Shown here: piece by piece, positions 46,795 to 55,157 of the stretch
Numbering within the stretch: position 1 is the stretch's first letter
Layout: each line of letters opens with the position of its first letter
Notes under the pieces: model-generated
The model's database searches: none
What the model was told of the DNA's origin: nothing
What the model saw: only the letters and a program-made list of their open reading frames with translations
Position numbers and translations under genes: made by a program
Assembly (NCBI GenBank): GCA_963668325.1
Contig: OY764222.1
Location: 1,426,001-1,490,000 of the forward strand
Direction: 5' to 3'
Length of the DNA: 64,000 nucleotides
Source: MPNP01 sp963668325
GTDB taxonomy: Bacteria; Pseudomonadota; Alphaproteobacteria; Rhodobacterales; Rhodobacteraceae

Positions 46795-48702
46795 AGACTG
46801 TGAAAGTATTCAAATCAACCCTTAGCTGAGCAAATTTTTACCGGTTTTCATTTCCTGATTTCAACTCATCCAGGCAAGATTAACTTGACCATTCGACCCT
46901 TGGCCTTGTTAGCTGAATATTTATTTCAAATAATGCCCCTCTACCCCTGGTTTTATTGCTTGTGTTATGATTCATTGGTGGTGAACAATAAATTCTTTTT
47001 TCAATTTAGGATAAGCAATGCCACAACGACGTTACCAGGAGGTTCTGTCCCGTAACACCGTCCAGCTGCTGCCGCCCAGTCTGGACGACTATGTCGAACC
47101 AAACCATCCGGTCCGGGCCATTGATGTGTTTGTTCAGACGCTTGCTTTGGGGAAGCTGGGGTTTGGGCATGCCGATGCATGGTCTGGCTCGGGTCAACCT
47201 CCTTATAATCCGGCCATCCTCCTGAAGTTGTATATCTATGGGTATCAGAACAAAGTCCGCAGTTCCCGTGCTCTGGAAGCAGTAGCTCGAGATAATATCA
47301 AAGTGATGTGGCTTTGTCAGGGAGCGACCCCGACTTACAAGACCATTGCCGATTTTCGCAAGAACAACCTTGCGGCCTTGCAGAATGTCAACCGTGAGTT
47401 TGTCCAGGTTTGTCGGGACTTGTCTTTGATCGGCGGGACCAAGGTTGCGGTTGACGGGACCTTTTTGAAGGCCAGTGCCAATCGTGATACTGTTCATACC
47501 AAGAGTGAACTTGTCGGTGAGATTTCTCGTCTGGATCGCAAGATTGCGGCTTACTTTGCCGAGTTGGAAGTAGCGGATGACACCGCTACTGAGGAAGACT
47601 TATCTGATCCTGACCTGGTTGCCAAGATGGCTGCTTTAGTGGCTCGTTGTGAGCAGAAGAAGGCTTTGCAGGAGCGCTTGGAAGCCAGTGGTGCGAAACA
47701 GCTTTCAGAAGTTGATCCGGATGCCCGTCTGTTGCGCAAGAATGGGAAAAGTGTGGTCGGTTATAATGGCCAGATTGCAGTGGACGATCAGGCCAAGCTG
47801 ATTGTAGCGGTTGATCTTGTGCAGGACGGCAATGATAGCCAGCAGTTGGCACCGATGATGACGCAAGCCCAAGAGGCGACAGGAAGCAAGGATTTGGTTG
47901 GTCTGGCCGATACCGGTTATGCCAATGGCGAACAATTGAAGGCGTGCGAAGAGAAGGGCATGGAGATGTATGTTCCCTTACCGAAATGGGACTCCCACAA
48001 GGGTTTGAAAGGTCGTTTTGGCAGTAATGATTTTCAGTTTGATAAAACGAGTGACAGTTATCTTTGTCCGGCTGGCCAGAAGTTGGCTCATCATGGCCGC
48101 ATTTGGCAAAAAAATGGCAAGCGTTATTTGACTTATCGTTCGAGTACCAAGGTGTGTGGTGCGTGTTCTCTCAAAGAGCATTGTCTACCACCGAGCGAGA
48201 CCTATCGTCGGCTTCGTCGTTGGGAGCATGAAGCTGTGATGGATCGTCATCGTCAACGAATGGCCTCGGGTGAGGGGGTTATGCGTCAGCGTGGGTCTTT
48301 GGTTGAACATCCCTTTGGGACCCTCAAATGTTGGGCTGGGATCAATTATTTCCTGATGCGTGGTTTAGCAAAATGTCGTGCTGAGTTGAACCTGATGACG
48401 ATGTGTTACAATTTCAAACGGGTCTTGAATGATATTGGTGTGGGGTTTTTTATAGCTTATTGTCAGGCTCGAATGGTGGTTCAAGGGGGTCGTGTGTGAT
48501 TTTTTCTGGGGAGCAGTGTGTTTTTCGCGTTTTGGGGTCAAAACAGACCCTAAAATCAAGGATTTTTGGATGAAAGTGGATATGTGATGATTATAGGTAA
48601 AATTTAACCCTGTTTTTACTCTGAAGCGGGGTCAAAACAACCTTGGTTTGAAGGTCTGGGTAAAGCCATCAAATTGGCTAAAATCAAATACTTTCATAGT
48701 CT
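46795..48702 (+). mobile_element. IS1182-family insertion element
   Basis: This 1908-bp element has 16-bp inverted repeats (46795-46810 and 48687-48702) with one mismatch. It is bounded by CGATGG at 46789-46794 and 48703-48708. It contains one intact transposase gene. The 200 bp after the gene hold a repeated GGGGTCAAAACA motif (about 48534 and 48634). It sits directly next to the MITE, sharing a target copy. Confidence 0.92.
47018..48499 (+). CDS. IS1182-family transposase
   Basis: This 493-residue DDE transposase shows the IS1182 layout: YVEPNHPVRAIDVFV and YNPAILLKLYIYGY in the N-terminal domain, catalytic Asp146 (KVAVDGTFLKASANRD), Asp298 (LVGLADTGYANGEQL), a CxxC-type zinc-like segment (STKVCGACSLKEHCLPP) and the final glutamate in GSLVEHPFGTLKCWAG. 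The frame is unbroken, so the element may be active. ATG 47018 follows AGGAT at 7-8 nt. Confidence 0.95.
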   Translation: MPQRRYQEVLSRNTVQLLPPSLDDYVEPNHPVRAIDVFVQTLALGKLGFGHADAWSGSGQPPYNPAILLKLYIYGYQNKVRSSRALEAVARDNIKVMWLCQGATPTYKTIADFRKNNLAALQNVNREFVQVCRDLSLIGGTKVAVDGTFLKASANRDTVHTKSELVGEISRLDRKIAAYFAELEVADDTATEEDLSDPDLVAKMAALVARCEQKKALQERLEASGAKQLSEVDPDARLLRKNGKSVVGYNGQIAVDDQAKLIVAVDLVQDGNDSQQLAPMMTQAQEATGSKDLVGLADTGYANGEQLKACEEKGMEMYVPLPKWDSHKGLKGRFGSNDFQFDKTSDSYLCPAGQKLAHHGRIWQKNGKRYLTYRSSTKVCGACSLKEHCLPPSETYRRLRRWEHEAVMDRHRQRMASGEGVMRQRGSLVEHPFGTLKCWAGINYFLMRGLAKCRAELNLMTMCYNFKRVLNDIGVGFFIAYCQARMVVQGGRV

Positions 48703-49883
48703 CGATGGCAATGTTCCGGCTAGCAAGGATAATCTTCGTTTCCTGGTTGAGATCCTGCAGATGTTGCCGGCTAGTGTAACGTCGGTCGCGGTCAGGATGG
48801 ACAGTGCTGGATATCAGCATGCGATCATGACTTTTTGTAACGCCCCTTCACGTCGGTCGGTCGAGCTCCAACGCTTTGGCAAGATTGGTTTTGTGCTGGC
48901 CGGTGAGGTGACGAAATCATCAATGGCTGACATACGAGCGACCAAGGCCTCGGACTGGCAGCCTTGTCGTTTGGCCACGCCTGGTTTGAGTGGTGCCGAG
49001 CTTTGTCATGTTCCAGCCAAGGTTGCTCAAAGACCGAAGGGTGAACGTATTCGTTATCTGGCTTTTCGGCAGCGGATTAACAGATTGGCGGTTGATCATG
49101 ATGAGGTGGAGTCTGGTCATTGGGACGGTGTTGGCACAAGCCGGCTACGTCTGTTGGTTACCAATTATCCTGCGGTTGGTGAGCAGTGTCTTACCGATTG
49201 TGCTTTGCCGGCGATGGATATGTGGTCGGTTCGGGCGGAGGCCAATATGCGTTGCGGTGATAGTGAACAGGCCCATGGTATGGTCAAAGATGATTTTGCC
49301 GCTGGGATGCTGCCCTCGGGCAAGTTCGGGTCCAACAGCTGCTGGCTTTTTTTGGCCTGTCTGAGCCAGAACATGGTGATGTATTCCCGTCCCCTTATGA
49401 CGAGTGGAACAGCCTGGTTGCGCGTTCGGATGAAATCGTTTCGAGCATCATTCATCTATCGGAGCGCTCGCCTTGTGGTGCATGCCAATCAGGTTGTTCT
49501 GAAATTTGCCTCGACTGATAGTGGGCAGTTGGAGAAGGGTTGGAGCAAATTGTTCCGGCTACAGGTCTGATAATGCTTTGGCTGCTTGACCGGCACTGAC
49601 CAAGCCCCAATTCAAATAGAGACAAAAAGGTTCCTGTTAAGTCGGGACGGGGGAGGTGTCATTGAAAGTATTGCCAAGGGGAGCAATTTTGGCAATTGGT
49701 ACGAAAAAGAGCGATATTGAGTAACAAAATCAGAGCAAAAAAACTTTTTTTATTACGAAATTCGAATCAGGTGTTAAAGATGGCAAGAATTGAAAAACGA
49801 CAGTAAAAGTTTGATTTAGGTCGCCGATCAGGGCCTACCTGGTGTCATTGCAATTATCTTGGATATTCAGATATTGAAAAGGC

Positions 49884-50226
49884 CTACCTCTTTTTCTGCA
49901 ACAGCACGAAGAATGATTTCCTTATATTTAAGATATCATCATAAAGCTTCATTTCTCCCTGACCAAAGAGGGTTGATTGGGGAGCCACATTGATCCAGTT
50001 CTTACAAGAATCTGTACCCCGAACAAGCATGGCAAAATTAGACCCGGGAGCATCATGCTCGGCAACATCTTCAGCGATTTCCTGTCCTCGGGGCAACAAG
50101 TTATCCTTACAGAATGTATCGGAATGGGGCACAAACTGCTGCTTATGAGACTCGGGAACAAACCGCATGCAACCTGAAGTTTCAGTTACATCCGAAAAAG
50201 CAATCCAGGTTGAGGCTTGAAGATCA
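49884..50226 (-). pseudogene. Partial, internally deleted tandem copy of the PhyH gene
   Basis: This stretch repeats the 3' half of the gene at 50224-51060 with high identity (MRFVPESHKQQFVPHSDTF, then NFAMLVRGTDSCKNWINVAP and TLFGQGEMKLYDDIL). An internal deletion removes the part that, in the intact gene, encodes the distal iron-binding histidine (GKMFHASGPN) and the co-substrate arginine (RRIAIVIRY). The 5' half is missing. Homology begins near 50226, where AGATCAG and TCCTC are shared with the end of the intact gene, so short-homology recombination is likely. Confidence 0.88.
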
Positions 50227-51060
50227 GATCCTCTTATACCCCAAAATGGTTTCCTTACATTTTAGGATCTCATCATAAAGTTTCATTTCTCCCTGACCAA
50301 AGAGGGTTGATGGGGGAGCCACATTGATCCAGTTCTTACAAGAATCTGTACCCCGAACAAGCATGGCAAAATCAGACTCGGGAGCATCACGTTCGAGTTC
50401 AGGAGTTATATATCGGATAACAATAGCGATTCTCCTGTCCTTAGATAAATTTGGGCCAGATGCGTGAAACATTTTTCCGTTATGTATTGACATCTCACCT
50501 GGTTTCAAAATGTTAAGTACGGCATCACGCTCGTCAATATCTACAGCGATTTCCTGTCCTCGGGACAACAGGTTATCCTCACTGAATGTATCGATATGAG
50601 GTACAAGCTGCTGCTTATGAGACTCGGGAACAAACCGCATGCAACCTGAAGTTTCAGTTACATCCGAAATAGCAATCCAGGCTGTGGCTTGAAGATCAGT
50701 TCCTCCCATACCCCAATATGTTAGATCCTGATGCCAACTTACAATTTTATGTGATTGAGGTTCCTTAATGAATAGTTCACAGGACCAGACCATAAGATTA
50801 GGGCCTAGAATGCTCTCCATTGCGTCCAGAATTGACTTGGATAGCGCAACTTCGGTCAACAAGGGAATTACCAATTCACCATTAACCCTGAAATAATGAG
50901 TCAAATCATGAGGAAGATCCTTCGTTGAATAATCCCTTTCAATAGCATCAATCCCCTTATGTATTTCCTTAATCTTCTCAGCTGAAAATACGGTAATTGG
51001 CTTTAAGAATCCGTCCCTATGATATCTAGCAACATCATCCTTTGACAATGATCCAGTCAT
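50224..51060 (-). CDS. Phytanoyl-CoA dioxygenase (PhyH) family protein
   Basis: This 278-residue Fe(II)/2-oxoglutarate-dependent oxygenase has the iron ligands in WHQDLTYWG (His, Asp) and MFHASGPN (distal His), and the 2-oxoglutarate arginine in RRIAIVIRYITP. The N-terminus (YHRDGFLKPITVFSAEKI) is typical. PhyH-family enzymes hydroxylate or halogenate varied small molecules; the substrate here is unknown. ATG 51060 follows a GGGAA stretch. It is the intact member of a local duplication and lies in an IS-rich island, so it may have been acquired. Confidence 0.92.
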   Translation of the reverse strand: MTGSLSKDDVARYHRDGFLKPITVFSAEKIKEIHKGIDAIERDYSTKDLPHDLTHYFRVNGELVIPLLTEVALSKSILDAMESILGPNLMVWSCELFIKEPQSHKIVSWHQDLTYWGMGGTDLQATAWIAISDVTETSGCMRFVPESHKQQLVPHIDTFSEDNLLSRGQEIAVDIDERDAVLNILKPGEMSIHNGKMFHASGPNLSKDRRIAIVIRYITPELERDAPESDFAMLVRGTDSCKNWINVAPPSTLFGQGEMKLYDEILKCKETILGYKRI

Positions 51061-51135
51061 TTCATTTTTCCCATTTATAATAAAAGTATCCCTTTGAAAT
51101 TGCTGATACCAGCAATGTTCAGCAATGTAAATAGT

Positions 51136-51180
51136 CCCTGATCCGCGACCTGAATTAAATATTTAGATCGCGGATCAGGG
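51136..51180. repeat. 45-bp inverted repeat made of two IS1380-type ends
   Basis: CCCTGATCCGCGA (51136-51148) faces its perfect inverse TCGCGGATCAGGG (51168-51180) across 19 AT-rich bp. The 13-mer matches the terminal repeat of the IS1380 element at 45848 and of the remnant at 40477-40491. It could be a minimal deletion derivative or MITE of that element. It lies about 75 bp upstream of the PhyH start and could affect its promoter. Confidence 0.75.
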
Positions 51181-51517
51181 TTAGTTGAGATTCATTTTTC
51201 AAAATCGAATGTTCGGGTTGGGATAGAACTGGGAAATCTCCCTGGATAATTGCTAATAAACCAATACTTTTTAATGATATTTGAAAGGAATAATAATGAG
51301 TCAAGCGATTTGTGGCAATTGCTTGTTTTTCAGCCCAGAAAAAACAAAAAAACAAAAAAAAGAAGCGTGGAATTTTTTCCAACGAATTTGACACAGACGA
51401 AGAAGAATACAGAACTGAGGGGACTTGTTGGAGGTATCCCCCAACAGTAATAACATACGTCTATGGGGGCATGAATAGAATTGATTCATCTGATTTCTCT
51501 CGGAGACCCGCGGTTTA
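51181..51517. other. Intergenic region between IS1380-type repeat and ISNCY element
   Basis: About 340 bp with only short overlapping frames and an A-rich run near 51345-51365. No gene, RNA or terminator recognised. Confidence 0.45.
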
Positions 51518-51523
51518 TAATTA

Positions 51524-53348
51524 GTGTTCGCCCGAAAATACCTGATTTTTAGCAAATTGCCATAATTTCATTTACCAAAATTCCTTCTCCGAACAAAAAT
51601 TTTCAGATTCGATCTTGGTTTTCCACAAAAAAAAGACCTTTCGATCAACTTTTTCCACAAATTTTCTGATTTTTCCAAATTCAAAACATAGCTCCCCTGG
51701 CCGTCTTTTTGGGGACGATTATTTGGATTTTGTTGCAGGTGGTTTCGTCAGGCCGCCAGGCGCGGTCGTTTGTCCGGCAACAGCAATCTTTTCAGCTCGT
51801 CTTTCTTCTGCCTACGTAACAATCGACCCAAATGATGAATATTGCTCGCAACCACTGACAAGGCTACCACACGCTCAAAACCATCAGCTCCATACGCGCG
51901 AACCCGAGCAAGACCATGATGCTCAAGGCCATTGATCTTCGATTCTATCCCCGGATGCCAACGACGCATGGCAACAAAATTAGCACCTCTTTCCCGTTCC
52001 TTATCGGCCTTGGTGAGGTAACCCTTGCGCGGAAGGACATTGTCAGCAAGAAGCGTATCCAAACGGACCCGATTGGCCGGACTGTGAAAGCCACGGTCAA
52101 AACTGCAGGCCCGAAGGGACGGAAAACGGGCCTGTGTTTCTTCTATCATTGGTTGGGCATGATCAACATCGCTCCCTTCCCACATGATCCGGTGATGCAG
52201 GATAAAGCCACAATCATCTTCCAGGACGCAGACCGGAACACCCAATTCAACAGGAACCCCGGCCTTGCCTTTGGAGATCCAGCGGGTGTGTTCCTCAAAA
52301 ATTGAATAGACCTTTTCATCGGTGGGGATCGTTTCGCCCTGCAGCAAGCGACGGTCAATCTGATCAATCTGACGGCGAGCATGACGAAGATACTTGGCAA
52401 TGCCGACCAATACCTTGTCCTTGGTTATCCCCACAGCATGCAACCCAACCAATGTCTCTTCGGCTCTTGTAACAATATCATCACACTGGCCGAGATAAGC
52501 CTTTACATCCTCCACAGAAGCCCGCCTGGTTTTCCGAACCGCATGAAACTTCTTCTTGACCGAAGCCCTCAAATGCTTCCATTGACGCCACCCACCAAGA
52601 TGAGCAGCGATGGCCTCACGACCAGTCTCGCGAAGAAGACAACGCATCGCATCCCATAACAGATTGACATCAGTCGGATAATGAACATCCGTTTCCACGA
52701 CAAAGGAATCACACCGCCCGCACAATGTTTCGCCAAGCTTTTTTTTTGACACTTTGTGACCACTATCGACAATCAGCTTGCCAACCGCGGCCAATAACTC
52801 CGGCGTCAACAGGGTGACATTATCTACAATCGACTGGTAGGAATAAGTGGTTTTATCCCAGATGTCAGCATGACCAAGAAACTGGCGAACAGCACTATGA
52901 TTATTGACCAAATCCTGGAGACGATCAAAGTCACAATCCAAACCCTGCATCACCACCCCCATCACCAGTATTTGCCACAACTCCATCCCTGGACGGCCCA
53001 ACTTGTGATTGACACCGGGAACCAATCCCTCCTCCAGGAGGGTAAAAAGTTGGGCCCGCAGAGACTGGTCAGAATAAAGATGCTGGAGCCCAATCAAGAT
53101 GGCTGGGGTGTCATCTCTCGATTTGAAATCCAACTCAATATTCGTTATGTCAATGTCACCAAGTTGGCGGAGTGGTTTGATCGTATGTCGCATTGCCTAA
53201 TCGCTCGAAGAATTGTTGCTTTTGGATAAGATCAGGCCTTATTATGGGAAAAAACAAATTTTAAAACCGATCTTGAAAAGAGGATTCGCATATCGAATCC
53301 CCGCTTGCAAGGGGTTTGGGAATAATTATTTCATTTTCGGGCAGACAC
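51524..53348 (-). mobile_element. ISNCY-type insertion element
   Basis: This 1825-bp element has 16-bp ends GTGTTCGCCCGAAAAT (51524-51539) and ATTTTCGGGCAGACAC (53333-53348), inverse with two mismatches. Both are flanked by TAATTA (51518-51523 and 53349-53354), probably the target duplication; because TAATTA is itself palindromic the exact edge is uncertain. The single transposase gene is intact. Confidence 0.85.
51748..53193 (-). CDS. ISNCY-family (ISDol1-like) transposase
   Basis: This 481-residue protein matches the ISNCY/ISDol1 group: ELDFKSRDDTPAILIGLQHLY, GRPGMELWQILVMGVV, a DNA-binding region QFLGHADIWDKTTYSYQSI, then DSFVVETDVHYPTDVNLLWD and LRACSFDRGFHSPANR with acidic catalytic residues, and WHPGIESKINGLEHHGLARV near the end. 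The frame is unbroken. Codon use is more GC-rich than the surroundings, as in the other IS genes here. Family assigned by memory of ISDol1-type sequences. Confidence 0.88.
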   Translation of the reverse strand: MRHTIKPLRQLGDIDITNIELDFKSRDDTPAILIGLQHLYSDQSLRAQLFTLLEEGLVPGVNHKLGRPGMELWQILVMGVVMQGLDCDFDRLQDLVNNHSAVRQFLGHADIWDKTTYSYQSIVDNVTLLTPELLAAVGKLIVDSGHKVSKKKLGETLCGRCDSFVVETDVHYPTDVNLLWDAMRCLLRETGREAIAAHLGGWRQWKHLRASVKKKFHAVRKTRRASVEDVKAYLGQCDDIVTRAEETLVGLHAVGITKDKVLVGIAKYLRHARRQIDQIDRRLLQGETIPTDEKVYSIFEEHTRWISKGKAGVPVELGVPVCVLEDDCGFILHHRIMWEGSDVDHAQPMIEETQARFPSLRACSFDRGFHSPANRVRLDTLLADNVLPRKGYLTKADKERERGANFVAMRRWHPGIESKINGLEHHGLARVRAYGADGFERVVALSVVASNIHHLGRLLRRQKKDELKRLLLPDKRPRLAA

Positions 53349-53610
53349 TAATTATCAGATGTGCGGTGAATTTAAAGATGTTCAATCCCATTCGGATGAC
53401 CTTTCTAAAACCAAAAACGGATAGGGAAGCCAGATTAGGGAATTTGGCAAATTAACACGAGCAATGAAGGGAACCCTGAAACAATTTTTGGGGTTTTATG
53501 TTCACCGCTGGAACCCGAGGTGCAAACCAAAACTGCCTGGTGAGCACCACCACCTCTCTCCTGCTGTTGTGAATTGATCTATCAAACTCCTCCTGCTATA
53601 TTACCCTGTA

Positions 53611-53812
53611 ATGAACCATTGAGCCGAATAATCGTGAACTTACCCAGCAGGTTGAACTTCTGAAGAAGGATTATGAAATCATGAAAACGGATATCCAGGC
53701 CACGCTTGAAACTATACGGGCGGAGAATGCCAGGCGGGAACTGCGCATGATCCTGACCATTGTCGGTCTCCTGGTGGCCGGTATTGCCATCCAGGGTTTT
53801 GTCCTGAACTGA
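53611..53812 (+). pseudogene. Small coiled-coil/membrane protein gene with a single-base frameshift
   Basis: ATG 53611 reads MNH and then hits TGA because of one extra T in CATTGAG (53617-53623). Without it the frame gives 66 residues: NNRELTQQVELLKKDYEIMK, a coiled coil, then RRELRMILTIVGLLVAGIAI, a membrane helix, and stop at 53812. A 43-residue product from ATG 53681 is still possible. The DNA is more GC-rich than its surroundings. It resembles small coiled-coil tail-anchored proteins found in IS-rich alphaproteobacterial regions, but I cannot name a family. Confidence 0.7.
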
Positions 53813-54499
53813 CCCGTCCCCGGATTTTATTCCTGGGCCTATAAGACCCTATTATGTTAAATGGCGAACCCGCGGCAAAAAGGGTGTTTGTCCCCTGTTG
53901 ACAGGCGTTCCAGGTGTTTTGTTGAGAATTGTCCTGGCCCAGATAGGAGTGCTATCATAATTTTGGGTTTTTGCTAGTTTTGTAAGGATGTACCAAATGC
54001 CCTTGGTCATAAGGGTTCAGGCCATTTTGGAATGGGCAGGATGAATTTTTTGATACCTTGCCTAGTCAAGAAAATAGAAAGTCCCAAGTAAGGGAGAAAA
54101 TTGCTTCAGTTGCCTTGATAGTTCTGTCAAGGATTGCGTCTGACCTGGATACTAGTTCTGGACCATCTCCATCAGGACGGTGGCTGTGCTAGGCGACGAT
54201 CATTTCAAATTTAGGTGCGTTTATTCTGAAGAAGATTCCACTAATTTGGTAAGAATCTTGCCAGTGGTACTGAATTGGGCGTATTCATTTTGTAAGGTTT
54301 TAGATTGTTTGAGGTGGCCCAAAATAAGAACTAATTTCAATCTGCTTTTCGCTATATCCGATAGAGAGGTTTTCTAATTGAGTTTCAAGGTCCTTTATTA
54401 TCCAGTGTCAATTGTCAATAGCGATTTAAAATTACCCAATTATTACGAAGTAACAAGGGACCACTTAATTCCTTGACAAAGGAACGTGTTCAGTATTCC
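53813..54499. other. Region without recognised genes
   Basis: About 690 bp of mixed composition. One 65-codon frame (54180-54377) has no ribosome site or protein-like pattern. No RNA or repeat recognised apart from ATTATGTTAAAT at about 53850, also present after the split ATPase gene. Confidence 0.45.
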
Positions 54500-54757
54500 T
54501 TACCTCCTTTCATCCCTCGGAAGTTGAACCGTGTTCAAAACCAGGGTTGCCAAATCATCAACCAACGTCCGGAAACTGTGGACCGGTAAACCCTCCGCAG
54601 TCTTCTTGCTATCCGCCTTCTTTTTGGCACTGGGCGAAACAACACTTTTGGCCATCGGTGAGCCCTTCTCCTTTTGTGCACTCTTGCGTTGGGCATGCCG
54701 GAGGAGGATGGCATTGCTGCCGTATTGGTTGGTTATGGTTTCGATATTATAGGCCAT
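54500..54757 (-). pseudogene. Probable C-terminal transposase fragment
   Basis: An 85-codon frame ends PVHSFRTLVDDLATLVLNT, which resembles the C-terminal segment of IS1634/IS4-type transposases (from memory). Before it lies a K/S-rich low-complexity linker (SPSAKKKADSKKTAEG). There is no matching upstream part, so it is likely a remnant, though a short expressed protein from ATG 54757 cannot be excluded. Confidence 0.45.
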
Positions 54758-55157
54758 GGTTGTACTGTCATTATTGCTACATATCGGAATAATTTACCGG
54801 AATAACGAGGTTGTTAGAGGGGTTTTGCCCTGTTACGATGGAGCTTTAAGGACTTATGGGTGCGTGAAGTTCAGGCTAAATCATGGTAATATAAGGAATA
54901 AGACCCTAACAATCGTTGGTCCTTATTATATTGGAAGGTTCAAAGGTTGCGACCGTTGACAAGGGTTGTTTGTAGATGTGTTGCTGCACTAAATAAATTT
55001 TTGTTCTAACACTACTTGCATTTACCCTGAATTTAGGGATAGAACTAAAAAGAGAATTTTAGTTGAATTCGAGTCATATTTATTTCCTAATCTCTTCCCA
55101 AATTTGATATAATATTACAATAGAATTCCCAACTGAATAAAAAGGACCGGCTGAAGT
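54758..55157. other. Leader region of the permease-SPFH operon
   Basis: This 400-bp AT-rich stretch lacks a convincing gene. It should contain the promoter of the five-gene operon that starts at 55158. AAGGA at 55142-55146, 11 nt before TTG 55158, is the likely ribosome site. No clear operator seen. Confidence 0.45.

Larger units (their letters stand above)
45947..49570 (+). pseudogene. IS1380-family transposase, frameshifted and interrupted
   Basis: Three pieces make up this gene. 45947 to about 46240 encodes the N-terminus (SQNTFPVKPKFTSKQDITPF, LDSQMVLAIFLLNLLGWDRV). A frameshift between about 46225 and 46260 moves the frame; the continuation reads RLRRGRQRTFPSARSIHDWL and THLTIDIDATIIASGKKE with the first catalytic aspartate, up to LILHTELRDG at 46631. 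After the nested insertions the protein resumes at 48709 (NVPASKDNLRFLVEILQML) and runs to 49570 (SKLFRLQV). The original would be about 500 residues, fitting an IS1380 DDE transposase. Confidence 0.85.
45848..49833 (+). mobile_element. IS1380-family element carrying two nested insertions
   Basis: The left end is CCCTGATCCGCGATC at 45848-45862 and the right end its imperfect inverse GGTCGCCGATCAGGG at 49819-49833. Within it lie a MITE (46632-46788) and an IS1182-type element (46795-48702); removing these and the extra target copies leaves about 1.9 kb. No flanking target duplication is visible. The transposase is frameshifted and split, so this copy is dead. Confidence 0.85.

Noticed and set aside
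49832..49889. Direct repeat GGCCTACCT next to the IS1380 right end
   Set aside because: The two copies lie about 50 bp apart and neither has a match at the IS left end, so it does not act as a target duplication.
54180..54377. A 65-codon frame
   Set aside because: No ribosome site, no protein-like pattern and no partner genes.
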